Source: Paulinella micropora
Taxonomy: Eukaryota > Cercozoa > Imbricatea > Euglyphida
Reading direction: 5' to 3'
DNA length: 64,000 nucleotides
Assembly: GCA_009731375.1 (NCBI GenBank)
Contig: BJOX01000166.1
Span: forward strand, 377,245 to 441,244
In this document: positions 50,079 to 62,354 of the stretch, one piece after another
Layout: each line of letters begins with the position of its first letter
Position numbering within the stretch: the stretch's first letter is position 1
Position numbers and translations under genes: made by a program
The notes under the pieces: model-generated
Database searches by the model: none
Told to the model about the DNA's origin: nothing
What the model saw: the letters and a program-made list of their open reading frames with translations, nothing else

Positions 50079-50174
50079 GACTTTTTGATACCCCTAACGG
50101 GAAGCGCTTGATTTTTTTTAATTTTTTATGTTAGACTAGACGAATTTGATATAGTGACGTAGTCATGACAAATA

Positions 50175-50187
50175 ACTAAGGGGGAGC
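50175..50187 (+). promoter_or_regulatory. Copia-2 polypurine tract
   Basis: ACTAAGGGGGAGC directly before the 3' LTR, the same as Copia-1. Confidence 0.8.
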
Positions 50188-50583
50188 GTTATTCCTATTT
50201 CATTTCCGACGTTACCAGGAGTTACCGTTACCTGGGTAGTTGATTTGTCATAAGGACGGACAGTGCTAATTCCACTTAATTATTAAGTGATACAGCGGAC
50301 ACTATACTTTGTCACACTAGTGGCAGTATTAACTGAATCAGTCTTAGTAGAAATTTCTAGATAAGTAGTCAGTACTAAGGATACAGTCATTGTACCTCTA
50401 CCTTAGTTCCGTTAAACTTGTCTTAGTTTTGTGACGTGGCAATCTGTGACGCCGCGGTTCAGTTCTCTTACTTACATGTATTATTAAAGTGAGTTTCCGA
50501 CTAGCGTGAACAGTCTTGCTAGGTAGCCCGGATTGATCCTGCGAGGGATCGGTAAAGGTTCCACAATGAGTAGCCTCCCAAAG
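50188..50583 (+). repeat. Copia-2 3' LTR
   Basis: Nearly identical to 43097-43489. Ends GCCTCCCAAAG, followed by the duplication CCTTTC. Confidence 0.93.
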
Positions 50584-50589
50584 CCTTTC

Positions 50590-50958
50590 CCACTTCATAT
50601 ACCACCCAACAATTTAATATCTACAGGCTTGTACGATAGTCATATTCACACTGTAGTATTTTGAACTGGCATTAGCTAAGGCAGGTCACACAATGCTATT
50701 TACCGCTTTGAACACGTAGTGATAGTGTTGGCACTACGTTCCTTTCATGATGTATGATTGGGTACACTATATCCGTACTGCCTCTGCATGTTGATACTAT
50801 CTTGATCAATGCGTTGACACATATACGCACGCACATATCGCGCATTGATCTACATCTGCAATCTCTTTAATTCATCATTTGGTCAATCATCTGTTACGAT
50901 TTGTTTCGATCGCAACTCCAACCTACAGTTATGGTCTGAGGGGAGGGGGGGGGGAGTT
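50590..50958 (+). other. Gyp-1 3' untranslated region and polypurine tract
   Basis: Non-coding Gyp-1 DNA resuming after Copia-2, ending with the G/A tract at 50938-50956 that would prime plus-strand synthesis. Confidence 0.75.
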
Positions 50959-51666
50959 ATCGGAATTACTACCGTACCGGACCGAAACATTAATATCACA
51001 TTGCGTTAAAATTTATTTAAGTTTTTACTTCAAGTCACAAGTTATAATTCTATTTTTAGTTTTGTTACTTTATTTCTCCGTTTATTTATCAAATGTCATA
51101 ATAACAGTTGTAGTTGTTACGTTTTCAAATGCAGTTAACAGATCAATTTATTTCCGGGGCTTTAACAGCTAGCTTTTTAGAAAAAACTTGACTATTGCAT
51201 TTTTTCACTATATCTGAAACTTTTATTGCTTTGACTGCTTTTTCCTGTCTCCAGTCATATTTTATTTCCTTGGACACTGTTTTCCGGTTTCCAGTCAACA
51301 CCCCAAGTAAAATGATAAAACAAGTCAGACTCGTAGGTTAATTAAAGTGGTAATGCAGGCTTAACATATTTTCCTTTATTTTTCTCAGACTAACTTGAAC
51401 AACTCCAACTGCTACACAACACGTGTAGCACTTAAATAACTTTTCAGGTTAGTTCTCAGAATTTGCATTGTTTCGCAAGGGACAAGTAGTATATCAAGCA
51501 AGTGTACTAAATAAACTGGAATTGACCATCACAGCGTCTTTTGGTACCTTCACTGTTCTAGGAAGTAATTTGAGATCAAATGACAGCAGTCACGGTCACG
51601 GTGTGTATTCATTTGAATGCTGGTTGGTGATTTACTCACAGGAGGGTCACTGAGTCAAGACTTACA
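50959..51666 (+). repeat. Gyp-1 3' LTR
   Basis: Homologous to 27644-28304 and somewhat longer. Followed by AATGT (51667-51671), the right target-site duplication. Confidence 0.9.
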
Positions 51667-51671
51667 AATGT

Positions 51672-52955
51672 CCGAAGAGTACATAATGTCTTTTGATAAC
51701 AAGGATCAGAGTATAATAATCATTGTCAAAGACAAAATTTCTAGAGAGAAAAAATGTCACAACTTTAGTTTCAATGTTAATAATGATGTAGATCAAGTTT
51801 TCAATGTAATTGCTGCTGACTGATATTCAGCTATTAATATATATTAACTTGAATACTGTTACTTTATAGAAATTAATATTAATATGAACTTATAAATTAA
51901 TCTGCTGCGGAATCAAGATTATTTAAATTTAATTCAAGCGGAGGCTCTGATCGTTCACTATTAATATCATAATCTGAAATCTAGCTGCTAATCTGAAATC
52001 TAGCTGCTAATCTGAAATCTAACCTTTAATTAATAACTCAACTTGCTTTCAATTACTGAGTTTGCCACTTCACTTGCATGTGCAGTTGACATTATTATTA
52101 ATAGATGACATCAATACAATAGCGGTCATAGTCATCTCCGTTGTCACCCGCGGCTAACTATCCTTGCAATGACCTTCAATTACGTAAGGCGGAGTGAGTA
52201 GATGACATGTTACAATACTTGATATTATTAATATTATAAAAAAAGTTATTAAAATTGCGTCACAGTAAAAAAATTTTAAAAGTGGGAGAAATATTAATAC
52301 AATTAGTATTAACATATACCTGTAATGCCCGGTCACCTAAGCAGCTTAAACTAATCGCGGCTCCTCCGGACGATTGTGACGTTTAGCGGCCCTGTCCTAA
52401 CTTAAAATTGTTCTTACAGAATCCACTCCTAGAAATTATTAATAATCTTTGATTACTTATTAATATAATATATTAACTTCAACTAGAATGACAGTTTAGA
52501 TCGGTTGACTCTGCAAGAAGTTGGTCACACTTAAGGCCTCATTCAAGTTGTAAATTATGATCTCATTGAGTTGCACAACATATTTATCATTGATATTTTT
52601 ACTGACATTGAAATCCCAAGTTTTAATTCAAAAACCTGGCGATGATTACTGTTGGGTAATAATACTACTGGTAGAGAAGCTGCGTCGATGTTTCGATTGA
52701 GTCATGCAAAGCTATTGCACACTCTGGCGCTATACAGTCATGTGTCGCCCTGATCTTTTCAAGAGCCAACTTCACGAGGACAACTGCGATTCACCTGATT
52801 TCAAGCCATAGGTCGTAAAAATGGAGCTTGGAAATAATTGAGCTTTGTATTTATGCGTGTTGTGATATGGATATAGGTAGGTGTATGCATGACATTTGTA
52901 GATTAATACTCGATGTATGTAAGCATGCATGCTTACGATGTCTGCGAATCGCAGT
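51672..52955. other. AT-rich intergenic DNA
   Basis: Includes a short tandem CTGCTAATCTGAAATCTAGC (about 51976-52022). No coding segment recognised. It should contain the 3' UTR of the minus-strand silicon transporter-like gene. Confidence 0.5.
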
Positions 52956-55900
52956 TTAGAACTCGAAGGCCTGCCCTTGGGGAGAGGCCTGTCTCCAGCT
53001 GGGATCCGACTAAGTAAATAGATACATAGAATGAATTTGCGTACTATGGCAGTTGATCTAATGTGTGCGTTCTTTCACGATACAACAGGTAAAATGTTAC
53101 GAGAAATTTTACGTCAATAGATAACAGCCATGATAACTATGACAAATTTTTTCTTGCTTTCATGGTTGTGATTACCTTGTCCGCGGCGAGTTTGCCGCTG
53201 GGGCGCACCATTTGGGCCAGCGCCAGGTAGGGAGGAACGTGCATTGGGTGGGACTCCTACAAAGAAGAATGGATAGAGAATAGAGATTAGATAGATAGAC
53301 AAGATAAGATGATAGACAAGAAGATAAGATGAGACAAGAAGACAAGATGATAGACAAGACAAGAAGACAAGATGATAGACAAGACAAGAAGACAAGATGA
53401 TAGACAAGACAAGAAGACAAGATGATAGACAAGACAAGAAGACAAGATGATAGACAAGACAAGAAGACAAGATGATAGACAAGACAAGAAGACAAGATGA
53501 TAGACAAGACAAGAAGACAAGATGATAGACAAGACAAGAAGACAAGATGATAGACAAGACAAGAAGACAAGATGATAGACAAGACAAGAAGACAAGATGA
53601 TAGACAAGACAAGAAGACAAGATGATAGACAAGACAAGAAGACAAGATGATAGACAAGACAAGAAGACAAGATGATAGACAAGACAAGAAGACAAGATGA
53701 TAGACAAGACAAGAAGACAAGATGATAGACAAGACAAGAAGACAAGATGATAGACAAGACAAGAAGACAAGATGATAGACAAGACAAGAAGACAAGATGA
53801 TAGACAAGACAAGAAGACAAGATGATAGACAAGACAATAGACAAGACAAGAAGACAAGATAAGATTAGAGATAAGATTAGAGATAAGATTAGAGATAAGA
53901 TTAGAGATAAGATTAGAGATAAGATTAGAGATAAGATAAGACAAGAAGACAAGATAAGATTAGAGATAAGATAAGACAAGATAAGATTAGAGATAAGATA
54001 AGACAAGATTAGAGATAAGATTAGAGATAAGATAAGACAAGAAGACAAGATAAGATTAGAGATAAGATAAGACAAGATAAGATTAGAGATAAGATAAGAC
54101 AAGAAGACTAGAGATAAGATAAGACAAGAAGACAAGATAAGATTAGAGATACGATAAGACAAGACAAGATAAGATTAGAGATAATATAAGACAAGACAAG
54201 ATAAGATTAGAGATAAGATAAGACAAGAAGACAAGATAAGATTAGAGATAAGATAAGACAAGAAGACAAGATAAGATTAGAGATAAGATAAGACAAGAAG
54301 ACAAGATAAGATTAGAGATACGATAAGACAAGAAGACAAGATAAGATTAGAGATAAGATAAGACAAGAAGACAAGATAAGATTAGAGATAAGATAAGATT
54401 AGAGATAAGATAAGACAAGAAGACAAGATAAGACAAGACAAGATAAGATTAGAGATAAGATAAGACAAGATAAGATTAGAGATAAGATAAGACAAGATAA
54501 GATTAGAGATAAGATAAGACAAGAAGACAAGATAAGATTAGAGATAAGACAAGAAGACAGGATAAAGACAAGACAAGATAAAGACAAGAAGACAAGATAA
54601 AGACAAGATAAGACAAGAAGACAAGATAAGATTAGAGATAAGATACGACAAGAAGACTAGAGATAAGATAAGACAAGACTAGAGATAAGATAAGACAAGA
54701 CAAGACTAGAGATAAGATAAGACAAGACAAGATAAGATTAGAGATACGATAAGACAAGACAAGATAAGATTAGAGATACGATAAGACAAGACAAGATAAG
54801 ATTAGAGATACGATAAGACAAGAAGACAAGATAAGATTAGAGATAAGATAAGACAAGAAGACAAGATAAGATTAGAGATAAGATAAGACAAGAAGACAAG
54901 ATAAGATTAGAGATAAGATAAGACAAGAAGACAAGATAAGATTAGAGATAAGATAAGACAAGAAGACAAGATAAGATTAGAGATAAGATAAGACAAGAAG
55001 ACAAGATAAGATTAGAGATAAGATAAGACAAGAAGACAAGATAAGATTAGAGATAAGATAAGACAAGAAGACAAGATAAGATTAGAGATAAGATAAGACA
55101 AGAAGACAAGATAAGATTAGAGATAAGATAAGACAAGAAGACAAGATAAGATTAGAGATAAGATAAGACAAGAAGACAAGATAAGATTAGAGATAAGATA
55201 AGACAAGAAGACAAGATAAGATTAGAGATAAGATAAGACAAGAAGACAAGATAAGATTAGAGATAAGATAAGACAACAAGACAAGATAAGATTAGAGATA
55301 AGATAAGACAAGAAGACAAGATAAGATTAGAGATAAGATAAGACAAGAAGACAAGATAAGATTAGAGATAAGATAAGACAAGAAGACAAGATAAGATTAG
55401 AGATAAGATAAGACAAGAAGACAAGATAAGATTAGAGATAAGATAAGACAAGAAGACAAGATAAGATTAGAGATAAGATAAGACAAGAAGACAAGATAAG
55501 ATTAGAGATAAGATAAGACAAGAAGACAAGATAAGATTAGAGATAAGATAAGACAAGAAGACAAGATAAGATTAGAGATAAGATAAGACAAGAAGACAAG
55601 ATAAGATTAGAGATAAGATAAGACAAGAAGACAAGATAAGATTAGAGATAAGATAAGACAAGAAGACAAGATAAGATTAGAGATAAGATAAGACAAGAAG
55701 ACAAGATAAGATTAGAGATAAGATAAGACAAGAAGACAAGATAAGATTAGAGATAAGATAAGACAAGAAGACAAGATAAGATTAGAGATAAGATAAGACA
55801 AGAAGACAAGATAAGATTAGAGATAAGATAAGACAAGAAGACAAGATAAGATTAGAGATAAGATAAGACAAGAAGACAAGATAAGATTAGAGATAAGATA

Positions 55901-58900
55901 AGACAAGAAGACAAGATAAGATTAGAGATAAGATAAGACAAGAAGACAAGATAAGATTAGAGATAAGATAAGACAAGAAGACAAGATAAGATTAGAGATA
56001 AGATAAGACAAGAAGACAAGATAAGATTAGAGATACGATAAGACAAGAAGACAAGATAAGATTAGAGATAAGATAAGACAAGAAGACAAGATAAGATTAG
56101 AGATAAGATAAGATTAGAGATAAGATAAGACAAGAAGACAAGATAAGACAAGACAAGATAAGATTAGAGATAAGATAAGACAAGATAAGATTAGAGATAA
56201 GATAAGACAAGATAAGATTAGAGATAAGATAAGACAAGAAGACAAGATAAGATTAGAGATAAGACAAGAAGACAGGATAAAGACAAGACAAGATAAAGAC
56301 AAGAAGACAAGATAAAGACAAGATAAGACAAGAAGACAAGATAAGATTAGAGATAAGATACGACAAGAAGACTAGAGATAAGATAAGACAAGACTAGAGA
56401 TGAGATAAGACAAGACAAGATTAGAGATAAGATAAGACAAGACAAGATAAGATTAGAGATACGATAAGACAAGACAAGATAAGATTAGAGATACGATAAG
56501 ACAAGACAAGATAAGATTAGAGATACGATAAGACAAGAAGACAAGATAAGATTAGAGATAAGATAAGACAAGAAGACAAGATAAGATTAGAAATAAGATA
56601 AGACAAGAAGACAAGATAAGACAAGAAGACAACATAAGATTAGAGATAAGACAAGACAAGATTAGAGATAAGATAAGACAAGACAAGATAAGATTAGAGA
56701 TACGATAAGACAAGACAAGATAAGATTAGAGATACGATAAGACAAGACAAGATAAGATTAGAGATACGATAAGACAAGAAGACAAGATAAGATTAGAGAT
56801 AAGATAAGACAAGAAGACAAGATAAGATTAGAAATAAGATAAGACAAGAAGACAAGATAAGACAAGAAGACAACATAAGATTAGAGATAAGACAAGACAA
56901 GATTAGAGATAAGATAAGACAAGACAAGATAAGATTAGAGATACGATAAGACAAGACAAGATAAGATTAGAGATACGATAAGACAAGACAAGATAAGATT
57001 AGAGATACGATAAGACAAGAAGACAAGATAAGATTAGAGATAAGATAAGACAAGAAGACAAGATAAGATTAGAAATAAGATAAGACAAGAAGACAAGATA
57101 AGACAAGAAGACAACATAAGATTAGAGATAAGACAAGACAAGATTAGAGATAAGATAAGACAAGACAAGATAAGATTAGAGATACGATAAGACAAGACAA
57201 GATAAGATTAGAGATACGATAAGACAAGACAAGATAAGATTAGAGATACGATAAGACAAGAAGACAAGATAAGATTAGAGATAAGATAAGACAAGAAGAC
57301 AAGATAAGATTAGAAATAAGATAAGACAAGAAGACAAGATAAGACAAGAAGACAACATAAGATTAGAGATAAGACAAGACAAGATTAGAGATAAGATAAG
57401 ACAAGACAAGATAAGATTAGAGATACGATAAGACAAGACAAGATAAGATTAGAGATACGATAAGACAAGACAAGATAAGATTAGAGATACGATAAGACAA
57501 GAAGACAAGATAAGATTAGAGATAAGATAAGACAAGAAGACAAGATAAGATTAGAAATAAGATAAGACAAGAAGACAAGATAAGACAAGAAGACAACATA
57601 AGATTAGAGATAAGATAAGACAAGATTAGAGATAAGATAAGACAAGACAAGATAAGATTAGAGATACGATAAGACAAGACAAGATAAGATTAGAGATACG
57701 ATAAGACAAGACAAGATAAGATTAGAGATACGATAAGACAAGAAGACAAGATAAGATTAGAGATAAGATAAGACAAGAAGACAAGATAAGATTAGAAATA
57801 AGATAAGACAAGAAGACAAGATAAGACAAGAAGACAACATAAGATTAGAGATAAGATAAGACAAGATTAGAGATAAGATAAGACAAGACAAGATAAGATT
57901 AGAGATACGATAAGACAAGACAAGATAAGATTAGAGATACGATAAGACAAGACAAGATAAGATTAGAGATACGATAAGACAAGAAGACAAGATAAGATTA
58001 GAGATAAGATAAGACAAGAAGACAAGATAAGATTAGAAATAAGATAAGACAAGAAGACAAGATAAGACAAGAAGACAACATAAGATTAGAGATAAGATAA
58101 GACAAGATTAGAGATAAGATAAGACAAGACAAGATAAGATTAGAGATACGATAAGACAAGACAAGATAAGATTAGAGATACGATAAGACAAGACAAGATA
58201 AGATTAGAGATACGATAAGACAAGAAGACAAGATAAGATTAGAGATAAGATAAGACAAGAAGACAAGATAAGATTAGAAATAAGATAAGACAAGAAGACA
58301 AGATAAGACAAGAAGACAACATAAGATTAGAGATAAGATAAGACAAGATTAGAGATAAGACAAGAAGACAGGATAAAGACAAGAAGACAAGATAAAGACA
58401 AGATAAAGACAAGATAAGACAAGAAGACAAGATAAGACAAGATAAAGACAAGATAAAGACAAGATAAGACAAGATAAAGACAAGACAAGATCAGAGACAA
58501 GACAAGATCAGAGATACGATAAGATTAGAGATACGATAAGATTAGAGATACGATAAGATTAGAGATACGATAAGATTAGAGATACGATAAGATTAGAGAT
58601 ACGATTAGATTAGAGATACGATTAGATTAGAGATACGATTAGATTAGAGATACGATTAGATAGATTAGATAGATTAGTTAGATTAGTTAGATAGATAGAT
58701 TAGTTAGATAGATAGATTAGTTAGATAGATAGATTAGTTAGATAGATAGATTAGTTAGATAGATAGATTAGTTAGATAGATAGATTAGTTAGATAGTTAG
58801 ATTAGATAGATTAGTTAGATTAGATAGATTAGTTAGATAGATAGATTAGTTAGATAGATAGATAGATAGATTAGTTAGATAGTTTAGTTAGATAGATAGA

Positions 58901-61893
58901 CTAGTTAGATAGATATAGATAGTAGATGGAAGATAGATAGAGATATAGATAGATAGATAGATTAGATATCGACTGTCAGAAAAAAGGAGCTTCCGATTTC
59001 GTCAACCGAGGAAGTCTGCGGGTAAAGTATTAACCCGATGCCCAGCTAAGCCGTGATGTTTGCACGGAAGGGACTGATACAGGCGATAACAAAGCTCCCT
59101 AGTACCAGGCGGGGCCAGGGCTCGTTCCATAAGCGCCCCTTGCAGAACGAGCTCCCACCTCCATTACAGAGGGCCCAGTAAGCAGATGGAGTTTCGAGAC
59201 TGTTCGACAGTCTAGTATAAACCGACAGAGCACTGTGGGTTTGATTCCGGGCTCAACAAGCGAGAAAGGGCACCCTGAGGGAACAGGATTGTGCTTCCGG
59301 TCGCTATTTCGGCATGTGACTTATGGGCGTATGGCTAGGCACACATAACGCACCCCACCACGGGCCCCAGCACACCCACACCATCCCCTAATTCTGTCTG
59401 TCGACAGATGGCACCCATTTCAAAAAAACCAAGCCCAAGGGAGTCAAATGGCCTTGGTTCACTCCGTGGAGTAAGTGATGAGATCAACTGATGAGATAAT
59501 AGATAGATAGACAAACAGATAGATAAACAGATAGATAGCTGGACTGACCGGGAGCAGGAAGCGCGGAAGGGGTTTGCCTTGCTCCAGGAACACCTTGGAC
59601 AGCGCTTCAGCGTTAGGGAAGCTGCAGACACAGTGCATGCACATGCTGACTTCACGTTGACAAGATGTAATTTCGTGTCACACACGCTCAGTTGACCACA
59701 AATTAATATTGATAATAATATAATTATAATAATAATAGTGCTTCTCAGTCAATGGCGAATGCATTTCTGCACATGTGCCTCCATCGTCTCACCCGTGAGG
59801 GGAGTACGAAGATTTGACGATAGGCTCTAATGACACCCCCGCAAGGCAGCTCCAAGCCTTCCAGACAGACCAATACTTTCAAAGAAAATATCCTTTGAAA
59901 ATACTGGCACCGACGGGAATCGAACTGCGACAGGTCCCATTTCAAAGAAAATATCCTCTGAAAATACTGGCACCGACGGGAATCGAACTGGCGACAGGTC
60001 CCAGATGGTCGACCTTAACCACTGGGCTATCGCGGTGCCACAATAATAATAATAATAAATAAATAAATAGAAAATAAAATTAAAAAAATTGAAAAAAAAA
60101 GTTGTGAGCGATGTAACGTTACCCATTGAGCTGCGAGATTACGCCGTTGTACTTGCTGTTATGCTGACCGCTCTTCTGTGCCTGCTCGAAGATGGTGTTC
60201 CAGTCGACGCTGCGGTAGTCCTAGGAAGGTATGTATGCATGCATGTCTGTATGAACGTATGCGTATGCATGCCATGTAAATGATTCCTTCGTGAACCATG
60301 TCGCTCCCTGAAAATCTGAAACACTGATAAGATAAAGACCAGATACCATGTAATCTTGTGCAAGGTGGTTGTACATAAGAGCAAGATAAGAGATACGAAA
60401 AGATAGTCTACCGAGTTATCCGGTGCCAGGTGGTTGTACACACCAGCCGGCGACGCGTCCACCTCGCGCAGGTTGTCCTGCACACACACACAGCAAAAAC
60501 AAAAGTTTTTTTTTGGGGGGGGGGGGGGGGTGGGGGGGAAAAACAAATTTNNNNNNNNNNTTTTTCGTTTCCATCCTCGGCCTTGAAAAAAAAAGAAAAG
60601 TTTTTTCTACAGGCGGAGGTTGGAAACGAAACAAGTGTACGTTTGGTTTGTGCAAGGACCATGGAGACGGGCTCTTCCTTCTTGCGCTGGCTGAACTTGA
60701 GAATCTTCAGACCAAGCATCCACCTATGATGACAAAGGCAATAGTGAGGCAGTTCATGGCAATACTATGTGAATGAGAGAAAGGCAATGGTGATCCAGAT
60801 GGGCATTAAGGCGACAAAGGCAGTAAAAGGGACAGTTAGGCATTAGAGGCGATAGGCCGTACCGAATTGAACCAGCGAAGAGCCAAGATGCCTCAGTGAT
60901 ACCCAGAAACTCCAAGCCCAAGCACGCCCAGAACACGGCGCGGGCACCCGGCAGGTTGCAGAACTGCATGGGGTAGACAGAGCCCGTGATACGAGTCAGC
61001 AGCTGGCCCAGCAAGAGGATAAACAAGGCGCCGGCCAAACCTAAACAAATCATTTTCCTCTTCCTTTGCTACGTGGTACTGTCCCCCCTTGCCTTACACT
61101 GCTTTGTGTTTGGTGTCTATGTTATATCTGTCATGCCTTTTGTTTATCTGTGTCTAACTTGTTCTTTTCGTCTATCTTGCTCATTCTTCTATCTCGTTCT
61201 TATTTTCTCTCGGTCTTTTACTTTGGTGGGCCGGATCGCATATTACTGCCTCTGTTGCTGATTCTCTCCTCTCTGACCAGTCTGGATGACGAGGATGAAC
61301 AGCCAATTGGGAAGCGGGCCCTGGGGGAAATCCGGGAAGGTAGTGAGCTGTGCGATCAAGAAAACAATGAACACCTAACACGCAACAGTAAGTGACCAAG
61401 AAATAATAAAAGGGGGAGGGGGGGGGGGGGAAAAAAGNNNNNNNNNNAAAAAAAAAAAAAAAAAAGGGGGGGGGGGGGGGGGGGGGGGACAAATGAACAA
61501 GATACATGTGATGCATCGTTGGCTATGATGAATAGATGTGATGGATATCTTACGGTCATGAACTGACGGCCCGTCAGGAATTTCTTGATGACTTCAGGCT
61601 GGATCGCCTTGTCCATAAGCTTGCAACCTAGCAGGTAGGCACACAGGAAGTGCTGGCTACCACGTTTAAAAAGCCGTTTAAAAAGTCACAAACACACATT
61701 TGTGTTTACACATTTTTCTTTTGCGTGTGTATCTGCATAAACATGAAACTTGTAGTGAATGAAGTATAAGTTATGACAGACCGCTTGGGTATTTCTCGCG
61801 AACAGCATTGTACTCCAGGTTCTGCAGCGCCAACACCGCAACCTGCAGCGAAACAGGAGTGTTTCTCGGCGAACGAAAGTTGTGTGTGTGTGT

Positions 61894-61944
<51 letters not shown>

Positions 61945-62354
61945 ATGAAAGTACCTGCAGGCCTTCGAGATACCCCAGCAAAGTCAAGGCAACGAATAGG
62001 ATGATGAAGTGGGCCACGACAGGGCCAGGCAGCAGTGCCAACCCTTTCCCAATACCGTAGAAGATGACTGCGCAGCTTGCACAAAAGACTCCCGTTGAGA
62101 AGATGTACCTACAAGAGGCAAAATGTTGTGCACCTTGCACACAGCCAGTCTACCGCCTGCAAGTGCTAGAAATCAGGAAGGAAATGAGGTCCTGACCGAG
62201 CAAACCGAAACGGAGTGAGCTCTCCACAAATGTTAGTGAGGAATTTGACATCACCAGCAGCTTCAGACATCTGCTCACACCAGATGCAAGGCTTTAGGCG
62301 AGCATGTAATGTGCCGTCTTGTGTGCTCTGCCTCTTTGGGATGGAGGTGTGCAT
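52956..62354 (-). CDS. Silicon transporter-like protein, single five-TM repeat (SIT-L type)
   Basis: Twelve exons on the minus strand with matching phases: 62197-62354 (tentative ATG 62352-62354), 61955-62108, 61782-61842, 61554-61627, 61278-61374, 60863-61040, 60660-60723, 60412-60477, 60123-60220, 59549-59621, 53176-53256, 52956-53009 (tentative, stop TAA). Total 1158 nt, 385 residues. Five membrane segments with the family motifs: EGLQ at the end of TM2 (LLGYLEGLQVAVLALQNLEY), GRQ before TM3 (KKFLTGRQFMT), then IAQLTTFPDFP and YPMQFCNLPG. The C-terminal 165 residues are cytoplasmic-looking (QRKKEEPVSM). Silicon transporters (SITs) move silicic acid with sodium across the plasma membrane and have two such repeats. 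One repeat is the SIT-L form. If the last exon is wrong, a second repeat could lie beyond the retrotransposons. Confidence 0.87.
53282..58965. repeat. GATAAG-rich satellite in the transporter intron
   Basis: A 25-bp unit (GATAGACAAGACAAGAAGAC plus AAGAT) repeats at about 53330-53830, then variable units. A 35-bp unit containing GATAAGATTAGAGATAAG repeats about 35 times at 54830-56100. A higher-order unit of 241 bp, marked by ATTAGAAATAAG at about 56587, 56828, 57069 and so on to 58274, occurs eight times. Simpler GATACGATAAG and TTAGATAGATAGA follow to the end. A segment at about 54390-54830 recurs almost unchanged 1715 bp later (49 x 35). The array fills the 6.3-kb intron between exons 59549-59621 and 53176-53256. 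Open frames in it are artefacts. Confidence 0.93.
58970..59490 (+). other. Unique block at the satellite edge, possible tRNA-related element
   Basis: Non-repetitive 520-bp block between the satellite and a short GATA tract (59500-59540). It contains GTGGGTTTGATTCCGGG (59237-59253), which resembles a pol III B box, but no clear A box or tRNA fold. Some similarity in composition to mobile-element tails. No coding potential recognised. Confidence 0.35.
59738..60040 (-). mobile_element. tRNA-derived SINE, copy 3, with internal duplication
   Basis: On the minus strand, GGCACCG at the 5' end pairs with CGGTGCC, followed by TAGCCCAGTGG, a B box GTTCGATTCCC and the body ending GAGAAGCACT, then (ATT)n. 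A segment of about 60 bp with the B-box half of the head (plus positions about 59873-59936 and 59938-60000) is duplicated in tandem. It lies in the transporter intron between exons 60123-60220 and 59549-59621. Confidence 0.8.
60500..60600. other. Homopolymer-flanked gap in a transporter intron
   Basis: T, G and A runs on both sides of a ten-N gap. The same pattern is at 61408-61490. Probably a low-quality join, not a biological feature. Confidence 0.7.

Larger units (their letters stand above)
43097..50583 (+). mobile_element. Copia-2: young Ty1/copia LTR retrotransposon nested in Gyp-1
   Basis: LTRs 43097-43489 and 50188-50583 differ at only a handful of positions (for example CCCGG/CCAGG and GTACTC/GTACCTC), with a matching CCTTTC duplication. 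Gag is intact in one frame, protease is in an overlapping frame, and integrase-RT-RNase H follow with a 430-N gap. It is clearly related to Copia-1 in protein sequence, primer site and purine tract. The insertion point is in the untranslated DNA after Gyp-1 integrase. Confidence 0.95.
27644..51666 (+). mobile_element. Gyp-1: large old Ty3/gypsy-type LTR retrotransposon, with Copia-2 nested inside
   Basis: LTRs at 27644-28304 and 50959-51666 share start (ATCGGAAT) and end (CAAGACTTACA) and are flanked by the 5-bp duplication AATGT (27639-27643; 51667-51671). A long purine tract (GAGGGGAGGGGGGGGGGAG) precedes the 3' LTR. Removing Copia-2 leaves about 16.5 kb, much longer than a usual Ty3 element. 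The order is Gag-like, zinc finger, protease, several unrecognised ORFs, RT/RNase H, integrase. Stops, frameshifts and altered catalytic residues indicate it is dead. LTR divergence and the nested insertion show it is the oldest of the three. Confidence 0.92.

Noticed and set aside
52154-52336. 60-codon hydrophobic frame on the minus strand as a further transporter exon
   Set aside because: It comes from AT-rich sequence, lacks the EGxQ or GRQ motifs and does not join the preceding exon in phase with evident splice sites.
53114-58472. Long hydrophobic Leu/Ser/Cys open frames on the minus strand
   Set aside because: Read from the GATAAG/ACAAG satellite. Identical frames 1715 bp apart reflect repeat structure, not membrane proteins.
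53282-58965. CRISPR-like array
   Set aside because: The repeats have no unique spacers of constant length and the window is eukaryotic. It is a satellite with higher-order structure.
59237-59253. tRNA gene
   Set aside because: A B-box-like GGTTTGATTCC is present but no A box at the right distance and no cloverleaf could be drawn.
59960-60040. Functional tRNA gene on the minus strand
   Set aside because: The acceptor ends pair, but the T stem is mismatched, the D-arm spacing is off and the same sequence is repeated as a SINE head at two other places.
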